Source: Haloterrigena sp. KLK7
GTDB taxonomy: Archaea; Halobacteriota; Halobacteria; Halobacteriales; Natrialbaceae
Reading direction: 5' to 3'
Length of the DNA stretch: 64,000 nucleotides
Assembly (NCBI RefSeq): GCF_037914945.1
Contig: NZ_CP149787.1
Span: 2,976,001 to 3,040,000, forward strand
The notes under the pieces were generated by a model. It did not search any database. It was given only the letters and a program-made list of their open reading frames with translations, and was not told the origin of the DNA. Positions 43,422 to 51,887 of the stretch are shown one piece after another; the stretch's first letter is position 1, and each line of letters starts with the position of its first letter. The translations under genes and the position numbers were made by a program.

Positions 43422-44219
43422 TTAGTCCGCGGCCGGCGGCGCCGTCAGGACGTCGAGCTTTTCGGCCGCGTAGCCGAAGACATCCCGGTAGCCGTTCGGC
43501 GACATCAGGACGGGATAGAACGGCTCGTCGGCGACCTGGGTGTCCCCGTCGGCGGCCGCGAACGGATCGCCGGCCTCGACTTCCGTGAAGTTCTCGACGA
43601 AGACCTCGTAGGTGTCGGCGTCCCGCTTGCGGATGACGTCGGTGAGCCGATAGACCGGCAGATCGCTGCGGATCGTATCGCCGGGTACCGCGTCGACGGC
43701 CGTGAGGAACGCGCGGGTCAGTCGGTCCGCGTTCTCGGCGGCCGTCTCCGACCCCTGCAGGCCGCACTCGACTTCGATCGTATCGATCTCGGAGAACAGC
43801 CGTCCCTCCGCGAAGTTACTCGTCTCGACCATCGCCGTCACCGGAAGCTGGGGAACGATTTCCGTCGCGGTCTCGCTGACGCCGTTGACGATCGCGAAGG
43901 GCTCGCCGTGGCTCTGGGTCGAGTGCATCGAGAACGTCAGACAGCCGTCGAGCTCCTCGACGAGCCGATGGGCGAGTCGTCCTTCGTGCGTCTTCGCGTC
44001 CGGATCTCCGGGGAACGCGCGGTTCAAGTCCTCGTCGACGAACCGGACCCGTCGCTCGAGGGCCTCCTCGTTGGCGACGATGAGTTTGACCGGCCGTTCG
44101 ACGGTCGGGCGTTCGTCGAGCAACCGTTCGACGGCGCGAACGCCACAGGGTTCGTCCCCGTGAACGCCCGCGACGACTGCGATTTCCGGCGTTCCCGACC
44201 CGAGCTGTGCAACTCTCAT
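43422..44219 (-). CDS. Succinylglutamate desuccinylase/aspartoacylase family protein
   Basis: The 265-residue zinc carboxypeptidase-like enzyme has the metal motif AGVHGDEPCGVRAVERLL (His20, Glu23) and the second histidine region LTFSMHSTQSHGEPF, then a C-terminal ETSNFAEGRLFSEIDTIEVE containing the likely catalytic glutamate. The family cleaves N-acylated amino acids such as N-acetylaspartate or N-succinylglutamate; the substrate here is not clear. The ATG at 44219 (MRVAQLGSG) is preferred; a TTG nine codons upstream is less likely. Confidence 0.85.
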   Translation of the reverse strand: MRVAQLGSGTPEIAVVAGVHGDEPCGVRAVERLLDERPTVERPVKLIVANEEALERRVRFVDEDLNRAFPGDPDAKTHEGRLAHRLVEELDGCLTFSMHSTQSHGEPFAIVNGVSETATEIVPQLPVTAMVETSNFAEGRLFSEIDTIEVECGLQGSETAAENADRLTRAFLTAVDAVPGDTIRSDLPVYRLTDVIRKRDADTYEVFVENFTEVEAGDPFAAADGDTQVADEPFYPVLMSPNGYRDVFGYAAEKLDVLTAPPAAD

Positions 44220-44360
44220 TACCGTATCATTGGGCTCAGTAGCCAAAGGCGATTCGGTCTCTCACGAACGAGACCATTCAGTCCCGCGAATGTGCGGGTG
44301 GATACCACGCCCCCGTCCCGCGATACGAGGGACGTCGGGTCGCCCGACCGGGTCGAACTG

Positions 44361-44852
44361 TCACTCCTCGAGTGACTCGGCGTACTCGAAGTCGGCCGGT
44401 CCGGCGGTCGGTCGCTCGCCGTCGACGGGGACTCGCCAGTCGTCGACGCGGCTCGGCTCCTCGAGGGCGTTCGTCAGCACGGTCCGGACCTCGAGGACGT
44501 CGACGCCGTAGTAGTCCGAGGGGACGTCCCGCAGGTACTGCAGCGCGGTTCGGAAGAGCGAACGCATCCCGTCGTCGTTGTCGAAGTCGACTCGCTTGTA
44601 CGCGCCGGCCGCGACCTGTACCATCCCGTGGCAGAACGCGCTCTCGGTGCTCCCGCGGCCGTAATTGTACCACTCGAGCTCGAAGCAATCGTGGCTCTCG
44701 TGGTAGGCGCCGGCGTTGAAGAGCCGGACGCCGTGGACCGTCGCCCGCCGCAGCGTCGCGTGCTCCCAGCGCCCCGGCTCGGGGTGCCAGCCCGTCGGCG
44801 TCTCGAGCCCCGGTGGCGGCTCGACGGTCGGGTCACTGGTGTGCTCGTCCAT
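44361..44852 (-). CDS. DUF309 domain protein
   Basis: The 163-residue protein has the DUF309 pattern of a conserved His/Glu helix pair: [20 protein letters not shown] and the second helix [18 protein letters not shown]. Members occur as small helical proteins in many prokaryotes, and no function is established to my knowledge. It starts [15 protein letters not shown], and proline-rich residues 9-25 are likely flexible. It is 141 nt from the desuccinylase-like gene on the same strand. Confidence 0.85.
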   Translation of the reverse strand: MDEHTSDPTVEPPPGLETPTGWHPEPGRWEHATLRRATVHGVRLFNAGAYHESHDCFELEWYNYGRGSTESAFCHGMVQVAAGAYKRVDFDNDDGMRSLFRTALQYLRDVPSDYYGVDVLEVRTVLTNALEEPSRVDDWRVPVDGERPTAGPADFEYAESLEE

Positions 44853-44958
44853 GGCCCGAGTTGGACCGCCGGACGGGTAATTCCGTCGCCAGTGCCGATA
44901 CTGTCACCGGAGAGTCATCCGAGTACTTATTCCGGTCCGGTCCTCCATCGTCGACTAG

Positions 44959-45087
44959 ATGAACCATCCCCTCTGGCGATGCCGGCACTGCGGGGAACGC
45001 CTCTACGAGCACATCGAGGGGGACTACCAGTGCCTGAACTGCGACCGGCGATACGATCCCGACGAACTCGAGGCGGACGACGCCTGA
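44959..45087 (+). CDS. Small zinc-ribbon protein (42 aa)
   Basis: Translated from the ATG at 44959: MNHPLWRCRHCGERLYEHIE and on to QCLNCDRRYDPDEL, with two CxxC pairs 16 residues apart and an acidic end. This is a minimal zinc ribbon of the kind frequent in haloarchaea. No partner is suggested by the neighbours, which are on both strands. Confidence 0.75.
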   Translation: MNHPLWRCRHCGERLYEHIEGDYQCLNCDRRYDPDELEADDA

Positions 45088-45211
45088 TCGCTGGTCGCTC
45101 CGACCTCGTCGATCGCCCGCCGGCCGTTGACGACTCGGTTCGGCCGTATGGGGTAAGCGGCCTGTAGCTGCGGGCCCAACGGTATAGGTCGCGAGGACCT
45201 ACCGACGAGAT

Positions 45212-45529
45212 ATGGAGACGCGATGGGCGACCGTCGACGGTGTCCACCTGCAACTGCCCGCGGACTGCACCGCCACCGAGCTTCGAGACCAGCTCCGCAA
45301 GCCGGACGACGCGGTACTGATCGCGGTCACGGGCGACCTGGTGTCGATCGTTCACGACGAAGAGCAGCCCCTCTCGGCGATGGTCGCCGGCTGTGCCGAC
45401 ACCTACTACTTCAGGCGCTCCGACGAACCGGACCGGAACGACGTTCTGGCGGCTTCGGAGATCGACGACGCCCTCGAGGAACCGACGTCGGACGAGACGA
45501 CCTTCCAGCGGCCCGGAATCGATCACTGA
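45212..45529 (+). CDS. Hypothetical soluble protein (105 aa)
   Basis: The 105-residue frame starts METRWATVDGVHLQLPADCT and contains LRDQLRKPDDAVLIAVTGDL, a beta-alpha-beta layout that could be a small beta-grasp-like fold, but this is only an impression. The tail is acidic (EIDDALEEPTSDETT). Codon use is that of the core genes. No family is recognised. Confidence 0.6.
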   Translation: METRWATVDGVHLQLPADCTATELRDQLRKPDDAVLIAVTGDLVSIVHDEEQPLSAMVAGCADTYYFRRSDEPDRNDVLAASEIDDALEEPTSDETTFQRPGIDH

Positions 45530-45665
45530 CGCTCGGATTTCGGGGCCGACGTCCGTCGGGGACGTTCGCGAACCCGTCGCTAATCGGCGGAAAACGAGCG
45601 AGTTGGCTTTCTCGGCTCTCGTCGCGACCGGGAGCACCGACTCGAGCGCCGGAACCGAACGGTCG

Positions 45666-46130
45666 TCAGCTATCCTCGGCGGGCTCGAGTTCGAACTGTT
45701 CGTTCTCCGAGACGGCGTTGAGGACGATGCTCGTGTTGGACTGATTGATGTCGGGATCGGTGATCAACTGCTTGATCTGGTCGTTCATGTCGTCGGTGTC
45801 TTTGAACTTGCCGATGGCGATGACGTCGTAGTTGCCGGTGACCTCGTAAACCGAGATCATCTGCCGGTGGTCTTTGAGGGACTCGGTGATCTTCGGCAGC
45901 GCGCTGCCTTCGGCCTTCAGTTGCATCACCGCGGTCACGTCGTAGCCGAGGGCGTCGTAGTCGACGATCGGCGTGTACCCCTGAATGACGTCCTCCTCCT
46001 CTAAGTCCGAGAGGTGGTTCGAGACGGTCGTCACGGAGACGTCGAGTTCCTCCGCGAGGCTGCGGAGACTCGCGCGTCCGTCGCCGAGCAGTTCGTTTAC
46101 CAGATCCGTATCCAGGTGTTCGTAGGTCAT
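45666..46130 (-). CDS. Lrp/AsnC family transcriptional regulator
   Basis: The 154-residue protein has an N-terminal winged helix (about residues 5-60: [20 protein letters not shown] and [20 protein letters not shown]) and a C-terminal RAM-type ligand-binding domain ([20 protein letters not shown]). It likely controls amino-acid metabolism or its own gene. A strong TATA-like CATATATACG at about 46151-46160 lies 21-30 nt upstream of the ATG, so the transcript should be leaderless. It is divergent from the histidine kinase gene 385 nt away. Confidence 0.92.
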   Translation of the reverse strand: MTYEHLDTDLVNELLGDGRASLRSLAEELDVSVTTVSNHLSDLEEEDVIQGYTPIVDYDALGYDVTAVMQLKAEGSALPKITESLKDHRQMISVYEVTGNYDVIAIGKFKDTDDMNDQIKQLITDPDINQSNTSIVLNAVSENEQFELEPAEDS

Positions 46131-46515
46131 TTGTATACTATGAAGGATTCCGTATATATGGTATTTACGAATATCCAGTTATCTCCCTCCCCGTCGTAGC
46201 TTCGGATAGTAAACTGCGATCAATCTCTATTTCGGCAGCTGAGTGAGGGGAAATCAATCGATTCGCGTTCGCTCGTTCGCGGTCGGTCGCCGTTCCCTCG
46301 AGAAACCTGCCTCCGGGTATCGACGACCGAGAGCCGACCGCCGTTCCACGGCACGGCCGTTCGATTCGTTCCACCGAAACCGAACGCGGGTCCGGAACTC
46401 CGCCGTCTCGCCCGATCAGCGGACCGTCATCTCACCCGGCCGATCGCACCGATGCGGTCGTATCGCGAGGGGTCGAGAGAAGACCTTATACCGCGCCCGA
46501 GAATATGTGCGTTGA
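46131..46515. promoter_or_regulatory. Divergent intergenic region, Lrp regulator / histidine kinase
   Basis: This 385-bp gap has no convincing gene. It contains TATA-like elements at both ends: CATATATACG (minus strand, 46151-46160) for the Lrp gene and CCTTATACCG (plus, about 46481-46490) for the kinase at 46516, 26-35 nt from its ATG. The middle (46240-46440) is GC-rich and shows no clear repeat. Confidence 0.5.
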
Positions 46516-48918
46516 ATGACTACCTCTCCTCGAGCGGATTCCGACTCGGACGATCGTCCCTGTATCCGTCAACAGGAGGCCGTCGCGGAGTTCGGACAGC
46601 GAGCGCTCGAGACCGACGATCTCGACGAGCTGCTGCACGCCGGCGCCGTCGTCGTCGCCGAGACGCTGGACACCGAGTGCGCGAGCGTCCTCGAGTTGCT
46701 TCCGGGCGGCGACGAGCTCCGCGTTCGACACGGCGTCGGGTGGCGCGACGAGCTGGTCGGGACCGCGACGGTCCCGGCCGACTCGAGTTCGTACGCGGGG
46801 GCCGCGCTTCGATCCGAGCGACCGGTCGTCGCCGACGATCTCGACGCCGACGAGCGGGTCTCCGGCTCCGACCGACTGCGCGAACGGGGGGTCAAGAGCG
46901 GACTCAGCGTCAGCATCGGTCCCGACGAGCGGCCGTGGGGAGTCCTGCGAACGCACGCGACCGAGCGGCGGGACTTTCTCGACTGTGACGCGTCCTTCCT
47001 CCGAAGCATCGCCACCGTACTCGCGTCCGCGATCGAGAACGCGCAGACGGAGCGACGGTTCGAAGCGATCTTCGAAGACCCGAACATCCTGGTCGGGCTG
47101 CTCGAGCCGGACGGGACGGTCCTCGACATCAACGGGACGGCCATGGAGTACATCGACGCCGACCTCGAGGACGTGACCGGCGAGCCGTTCTGGGAGACGC
47201 CGTGGTGGGGGCGGGGAGACGACGCCCGATCGGACGTCGAGGAGTGGACGAACCGGGCAGCGAACGGCGAGTACGTCGAGTTCGAGACCGATCTCACCCG
47301 ACCGAACGGCGATCGGTACACCTTGAGCGGCGTCTTCAGACCCGTCACGGACGACGACGGCGACGTCGTGTCGATCATCGTCTCCGACCGCGACGTCACC
47401 GAACGCAAAGCGCGAGAGCGGTACCTCGAGGACGCGAAAGCGCAACTCGAGGCCGCGACCGACGCCGGGGCGGTCGGGACGTGGGAGTGGCACGTCCCCG
47501 AGGACGAGTTCGTCGCCGGCGCCTCCTTCGCCCGAACGTTCGGCATCGATCCGGAAGAGGCGCGAGACGGCGTTCCGCTCGAGTTGCTGCTGTCGTCGAT
47601 CCACGACGACGACCGCGACCGCGTCGAACGGCAGATCGAGACGGCCGTCGAGACCTGCGGGGAGTACGAGGCGGAGTACCGCGTCCGAAACGCCGACGAC
47701 GAGCTCCGGTGGGTGGTCGCCCGCGGTCACGTCGAGACCGACGACGACGGGAATCCCGAGACGTTCCCCGGAGCGCTGACGGATATCACGGAGCGAAAGC
47801 GAGCGGAACTCGAGGCCGAGAAGCAGCGCAAGCAACTCGAGACGCTGTTCCAGGTCCTGCCCGTCGGTGCCGTCGTCGCGGACGCCGACGGCGCGCTGCT
47901 CAAGGCCAACGACACCGCCAGGGAGATCTGGGGCGGCGACGTCTTCGACGCGTCGTGCGTCGACGAGTACGGGAAGTACGACGCGGTCTGGGCGGACTCG
48001 GGTGAGCCGGTCGGCCCCGAAGACTGGACGATGGCACAGGTGCTCGACGGCGAGGCGGTGACGGAACCGAACGTCTACGAGATCGACGCGTTCGACGGGG
48101 AACGACGGGTCATCATGGAACACGGTATGCCCGTCACGAACGAGTCCGGCGAGGTGAGTCGCGCGGTCGTGACGCTGACCGACATCACGGAACGCCGGGA
48201 GTTCCAGCGCAAACTCGAGGAGACGGTCGAGAAACTCGAGGAATCGAACGAGCGACTCGAACAGTTCGCGTACGCGGCCAGCCACGACCTCCAGGAGCCC
48301 CTGCGGATGGTCACGAGCTACCTCCGACTGCTCGAGAACCGGTACGGCGACGCCATCGAGGGGGACGGACAGGAGTTCCTCGACTACGCCGTCGACGGGG
48401 CCGAGCGGATGAGCGAGATGATCGACGGCCTGCTGGCGTACTCCCGGGTCGAAACGCGGGGCGATCCGCTCGAACCGGTCGATCTCGAGGCCGTCGTCGG
48501 CGACGTGATCGACGATCTACAGCTCCAGATCGACGAGACCGACGCGGCGATCGAGCGCGACGACCTCCCCACCGTCGAGGGCGACGCCAGCCAGTTGCGA
48601 CAGGTGTTCCAGAACCTGTTGGATAACGCGCTCACGTACCACGGTGAGGACCCGCCTCGCGTCTCCATCGACGCGGAACGGCGGGATCGGTGGTGGGAGA
48701 TCACGGTCAGCGACGAGGGGATCGGCATCGACCCCGACGATCACGAGCGGGTGTTCACCGTCTTCGATCGGCTGCACGGCCAGGAGGAGTACGAGGGGAC
48801 GGGCATCGGGCTGGCGCTCTGCCAGCGGATCGTCGAACGCCACGGCGGCGAGATCTGGATCGACTCCGAGTCCGGCGCGGGGACGACGTTCTCGTTTACG
48901 CTGCCCGCGACCGAGTGA
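46516..48918 (+). CDS. GAF-PAS multi-sensor histidine kinase
   Basis: The 800-residue soluble kinase has an N-terminal GAF-like domain (about residues 15-175), three PAS domains (starting near 178, 308 and 436), a HisKA dimerisation domain with phosphorylatable His590 (AASHDLQEPLRMV) and a HATPase domain (FQNLLDNALTYHGEDPPRV, GIGIDPDDHERVF, GTGIGLALCQRIVERHGGE). No transmembrane segment is seen, so it senses cytoplasmic or diffusible cues such as redox or light. The TATA-like CCTTATACCG about 28-35 nt upstream suits a leaderless start. Its HisKA and HATPase parts are closely similar to the kinase at 58931. A downstream partner receiver is not adjacent. Confidence 0.93.
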   Translation: MTTSPRADSDSDDRPCIRQQEAVAEFGQRALETDDLDELLHAGAVVVAETLDTECASVLELLPGGDELRVRHGVGWRDELVGTATVPADSSSYAGAALRSERPVVADDLDADERVSGSDRLRERGVKSGLSVSIGPDERPWGVLRTHATERRDFLDCDASFLRSIATVLASAIENAQTERRFEAIFEDPNILVGLLEPDGTVLDINGTAMEYIDADLEDVTGEPFWETPWWGRGDDARSDVEEWTNRAANGEYVEFETDLTRPNGDRYTLSGVFRPVTDDDGDVVSIIVSDRDVTERKARERYLEDAKAQLEAATDAGAVGTWEWHVPEDEFVAGASFARTFGIDPEEARDGVPLELLLSSIHDDDRDRVERQIETAVETCGEYEAEYRVRNADDELRWVVARGHVETDDDGNPETFPGALTDITERKRAELEAEKQRKQLETLFQVLPVGAVVADADGALLKANDTAREIWGGDVFDASCVDEYGKYDAVWADSGEPVGPEDWTMAQVLDGEAVTEPNVYEIDAFDGERRVIMEHGMPVTNESGEVSRAVVTLTDITERREFQRKLEETVEKLEESNERLEQFAYAASHDLQEPLRMVTSYLRLLENRYGDAIEGDGQEFLDYAVDGAERMSEMIDGLLAYSRVETRGDPLEPVDLEAVVGDVIDDLQLQIDETDAAIERDDLPTVEGDASQLRQVFQNLLDNALTYHGEDPPRVSIDAERRDRWWEITVSDEGIGIDPDDHERVFTVFDRLHGQEEYEGTGIGLALCQRIVERHGGEIWIDSESGAGTTFSFTLPATE

Positions 48919-48970
48919 CGCCGGCCGGCCCGGATCCGTGACCGACTGGGAGCGGCCGCGCAGTGCGTAT

Positions 48971-49342
48971 ATGAATTCTGAACACGTTCACGGACGCGGT
49001 GATAGCGAGCGAGACGCAACGGCCCGTATGACCATCCTTCTCGCCGGAACGGTCCTGTTGCTCTGCCTCCTCCCGTCGCTCGTCTTCCTCGGGTTCTGGT
49101 ACGGGCTGGGTCGCATGCACCGGAGTTCGCTGCTCGCTCGCACGAGCGCTCGCGCGGGAGAGACCGACCCGACGGTCACGTGGAACGATATCGTCGACGC
49201 GTACACGGACCCCCGACAGAGCCTCTTTTCGGCGTCAGTCGAGTCGCAGTCGTCGATTCGTGACGGCCGGTGTCAGACGTGTGCGACGGGGAACGACTCG
49301 GTCGCCTCGTTCTGCCACGATTGCCTCCGAAAACTCGAGTGA
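48971..49342 (+). CDS. Membrane-anchored zinc-ribbon protein
   Basis: The 123-residue protein starts MNSEHVHGRGDSERDATARM and contains one hydrophobic segment (TILLAGTVLLLCLLPSLVFL), a polar middle, and a C-terminal ribbon GRCQTCATGNDSVASFCHDC. The ending resembles that of the protein at 39858-40163 (C-x2-C, N-x-S-x-A, C-x2-C-L). It lies 52 nt downstream of the kinase gene in the same direction and may share its transcript. An internal ATG at 49028 would give a shorter version. Confidence 0.7.
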   Translation: MNSEHVHGRGDSERDATARMTILLAGTVLLLCLLPSLVFLGFWYGLGRMHRSSLLARTSARAGETDPTVTWNDIVDAYTDPRQSLFSASVESQSSIRDGRCQTCATGNDSVASFCHDCLRKLE

Positions 49343-49441
49343 GACGGGTCGCTCGCGGTTCGCGATCCACGCTCGGCGATTCGGGCGGGGAACCCCGCTC
49401 TCGCCGGTGACAGCGCCGACCACGGTCCCGTTTCGGACCGA

Positions 49442-49558
49442 CTACGAGCCGATCAGTAGGTCGTCGCCGTCCTCGTCCGGTTCGGCCCGCTCGACCTCGG
49501 TCCGCTCGATCGCCTCCCTGACCTCGTCCTGCGTCGCCTCCTCGAGTTCGTTCCCCAT
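49442..49558 (-). CDS. Putative acidic micro-protein (38 aa)
   Basis: A minus-strand frame from the ATG at 49558: MGNELEEATQDEVREAIERT, then acidic residues to LLIGS. It is strongly acidic as haloarchaeal proteins are, and a TATA-like CCATTTTAGGG (about 49585-49595) lies 27-37 nt upstream of the ATG. It has no known motif and could still be chance. Confidence 0.4.
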   Translation of the reverse strand: MGNELEEATQDEVREAIERTEVERAEPDEDGDDLLIGS

Positions 49559-49797
49559 TGTACGCGTCACGTTCGCACAGAGAGCCCTAAAATGGTGTGA
49601 ACGATTTTCTCAACGAGATACTACCGCGAACGGTCGAGCCGATTCGGGAGACGAGAGTGGGTAGGGCGGAGTACTCCGGTTTGAGATTCGAACTCCGCGA
49701 TGAGCCTACTCGAGAGACCAAAGATCGCCCGCTGGCTGCGACTGCTCTCCGTCAAATCCAGAGCCCAGTTTCGACTCGCGAATTAGTTCGTCGAGAC
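49559..49797. other. Intergenic region upstream of the tRNA-Glu fragment cluster
   Basis: No gene is supported. Several pieces vaguely resemble tRNA 3' sequences (for example GGTTTGAGATTCGAACTCC near 49680), and the open frames are broken by composition changes. It may be the residue of earlier integrations at tRNA-Glu. Confidence 0.4.
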
Positions 49798-49820
49798 GTG
49801 CTCCGTCTAGGATTTGAACC
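49798..49820. repeat. Partial copy of the tRNA-Glu 3' end
   Basis: GTGCTCCGTCTAGGATTTGA plus ACC matches 49907-49929 (the 3' acceptor and T-arm of tRNA-Glu) at 22 of 23 positions in the same orientation. A third piece, TTCAAATCCCAG at 49855-49866, is the inverted complement of 49916-49927. Confidence 0.75.
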
Positions 49821-49907
49821 ACGCGAAACGCTCGCTACGCTCGCGTTTCTCTAATTCAAATCCCAGAGCGTGTGCTTCCTTCTTCGTCACTTCGTTCCTC
49901 AGAAGAG

Positions 49908-49982
49908 TGCTCCGTCTGGGATTTGAACCCAGGTCATCGGCTCGAAAGGCCGAAATGATTGGCCGGACTACACCAACGGAGC
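49908..49982 (-). tRNA. tRNA-Glu (anticodon TTC)
   Basis: On the minus strand the acceptor stem GCTCCGT pairs with ACGGAGC, the anticodon arm TCGGC-CTTTCGA-GCCGA carries anticodon TTC, and the T-arm is CTGGG-TTCAAAT-CCCAG. The discriminator is A and no CCA is encoded. Both ends have partial duplicates nearby. Confidence 0.95.
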
Positions 49983-50027
49983 GTTCACTGCGTTCTCGCT
50001 CCGAGCCTCGACGGACTTCGTCCATCT

Positions 50028-50041
50028 CACCAACGGAGCGT
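50028..50041. repeat. Partial copy of the tRNA-Glu 5' end
   Basis: CACCAACGGAGCGT repeats exactly at 49971-49984 (the 5' end of tRNA-Glu plus two flanking bases) and 50028-50041, 57 bp apart in the same orientation. Confidence 0.7.
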
Positions 50042-50271
50042 GCGTCGAACGCAATAGGTCGTTGCCGAGGCCTAGTAAAAAACGTTCCGTTCCGCGGCCG
50101 GAGTGGCACGCCCTCACTCGGTCGGATCCCTGTCATTTGGGGCCTCATTTTCCCTAGCCGATGGATCTCGAGTATCGCCCCCTCAACCTCTCACACCTTC
50201 GAATAGCGCATCGATCTGCGAGTGCCGCCGACTTCTCAATCCTTTTGACCCCGCAACACAACCACTCGCAT

Positions 50272-51009
50272 ATGAAATACGTTCGATTCCGCGATCCGGC
50301 CGGTGCCGTTCGCCGCGGCGAGTACGAGGACGGCTACGTCCACTTCGGGAACGAGAGCTACGCCCTCGAGGACGACGCGATCGACGTCCTCCCGCCCTGC
50401 GAGCCGTCGAAGATCGTCTGCATCGGACGCAACTACGCCGACCACGCCGACGAGATGGGCTCCGACGTCCCGGACCGCCCGCTCCTCTTCCTGAAACCGC
50501 CGAACGCGGTCGCGGGCCACGGCGACACCGTCACCGCGCCCGCCGGCAAGGAGCGCATCGACTACGAGGCCGAGCTCGGCGTCGTCATCGGCGAGCAGTG
50601 TCGCCACGTCCCCGTCTCCGACGCGATGGACGTCGTCGAGGGCTTCACCTGCCTCGACGACGTCTCGAACCGGGAGGACCAGAACCAGGAACAGAACTGG
50701 ATCCGCGGGAAGGCCTTCGACGGCGCCGCGCCGATGGGACCGGTGCTGGCGACGCCGGACGAGGTACCAGCGGACGCCACCGTCGCGTCCCGCGTCAACG
50801 GCGAGCTCAAGCAGGAGGGCTCCCGCGAGCAGCTCATCTTCCCCATCCCGGAACTGATCGCCGAGATCACGTCCTACATGACCCTCGAGCCGGGCGACGT
50901 CATCGCGACCGGGACGCCCGAGGGCGTCGGTCCCCTCGAGGACGGCGACGAGGTCGAGATCGAGGTCGAGGGCGTCGGGACGCTCGAACACAGCATTCGG
51001 CGACCCTGA
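50272..51009 (+). CDS. Fumarylacetoacetate hydrolase family protein
   Basis: The 245-residue protein has the FAH-family metal site: ERIDYEAELGVVIGEQ (two glutamates) and GFTCLDDVSNRE with the aspartate, plus CIGRNYADHADEMG and VIATGTPEGVGPLEDGDEV, which are diagnostic. Members cleave C-C bonds in 2-oxo-acid or ring-cleavage products, or decarboxylate oxaloacetate. The ATG at 50272 (MKYVRFRDPAG) has a TATA-like ATCCTTTTGACC about 28-33 nt upstream. It may share a catabolic role with the acyl-CoA genes on the left, but is far from them. Confidence 0.9.
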   Translation: MKYVRFRDPAGAVRRGEYEDGYVHFGNESYALEDDAIDVLPPCEPSKIVCIGRNYADHADEMGSDVPDRPLLFLKPPNAVAGHGDTVTAPAGKERIDYEAELGVVIGEQCRHVPVSDAMDVVEGFTCLDDVSNREDQNQEQNWIRGKAFDGAAPMGPVLATPDEVPADATVASRVNGELKQEGSREQLIFPIPELIAEITSYMTLEPGDVIATGTPEGVGPLEDGDEVEIEVEGVGTLEHSIRRP

Positions 51010-51064
51010 GGCCGCGTCGGGCACAGCCGAACCTTTTTCGAGTCGCTCGCGCGTAGCGGCGGCC

Positions 51065-51778
51065 ATGACCGTTCGATTCGGCGCGGTGACCGTCGACTGG
51101 CTCGGCCTCGCGACGATCCGCCTCGAGGGCCGGACCGGCGCCGTCGTCTACGTCGATCCGGGCCCGGAGGAGTACGACGCGCTCGAGGGCGAGCCGCGGG
51201 ACGGCGATCTGATACTGGTCTCTCACGACCACCACTACGATCCCGACTCGATCCGACGGGTGGCCAGGGAGGACGCCCTCGTGCTGGTCCACGAATCGAT
51301 CGACGCCGCCGAGATCGACCGCGTCGACGAGGGGCCCGCGGACCTGCCCTACGACGTCGAGCGCGTCCGGGACGACGAGTCCTTCGTCCTCGGACCGCTG
51401 GACCTGTTCACGACGCCCGCCTACAACGACCCCGCGGGGCCACACGTCGACGAGAGCGGTTCGCCGTACCACCTCGAGGGGCAGGGCTGCGGCTTCGGAA
51501 TCACGATCGACGGCGTCACCGCCTTCTGGCCCGGCGACACCGACGCGCTCCCCGTCCACGAGGGGCTGGATATCGATCTGTTCCTCCCGCCGATCGGCGG
51601 CACGTTCACGATGGACCGCCGCGAGGCCGCGGCGCTGGCCGAGCGGCTCGAGCCGGATCTCGTCCTCCCGGTCCACTACGGCGCGTTCGAGGCGATCGAG
51701 ACCGACGCGGACGCGTTCGTCGTCGACGTCGCGAACCGCGGCGTGCCGGTCGTCCTCGACGACTCGGAGTCGCAGTAA
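51065..51778 (+). CDS. MBL-fold metal-dependent hydrolase
   Basis: The 237-residue protein has a short metallo-beta-lactamase fold like the UPF0173/lactonase-like group: DLILVSHDHHYDPDSIRRV provides the metal histidines, and FWPGDTDALPVHEG and LVLPVHYGAFEAIETDADAF supply later ligands. The substrate is unknown. A TATA-like CCTTTTTCGAG about 26-35 nt before the ATG supports the start. It follows the FAH gene by 55 nt and could be co-transcribed. Confidence 0.85.
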   Translation: MTVRFGAVTVDWLGLATIRLEGRTGAVVYVDPGPEEYDALEGEPRDGDLILVSHDHHYDPDSIRRVAREDALVLVHESIDAAEIDRVDEGPADLPYDVERVRDDESFVLGPLDLFTTPAYNDPAGPHVDESGSPYHLEGQGCGFGITIDGVTAFWPGDTDALPVHEGLDIDLFLPPIGGTFTMDRREAAALAERLEPDLVLPVHYGAFEAIETDADAFVVDVANRGVPVVLDDSESQ

Positions 51779-51887
51779 CCCGCTACTGCCACCGCCCTCC
51801 CGCAGCCGCTCACTGGTCGACTATCGTGACGTACTGCCGCACTGACCGCTCCAAAGCGTTAGTGTCACCGCCACCAACCGCTCTCGT

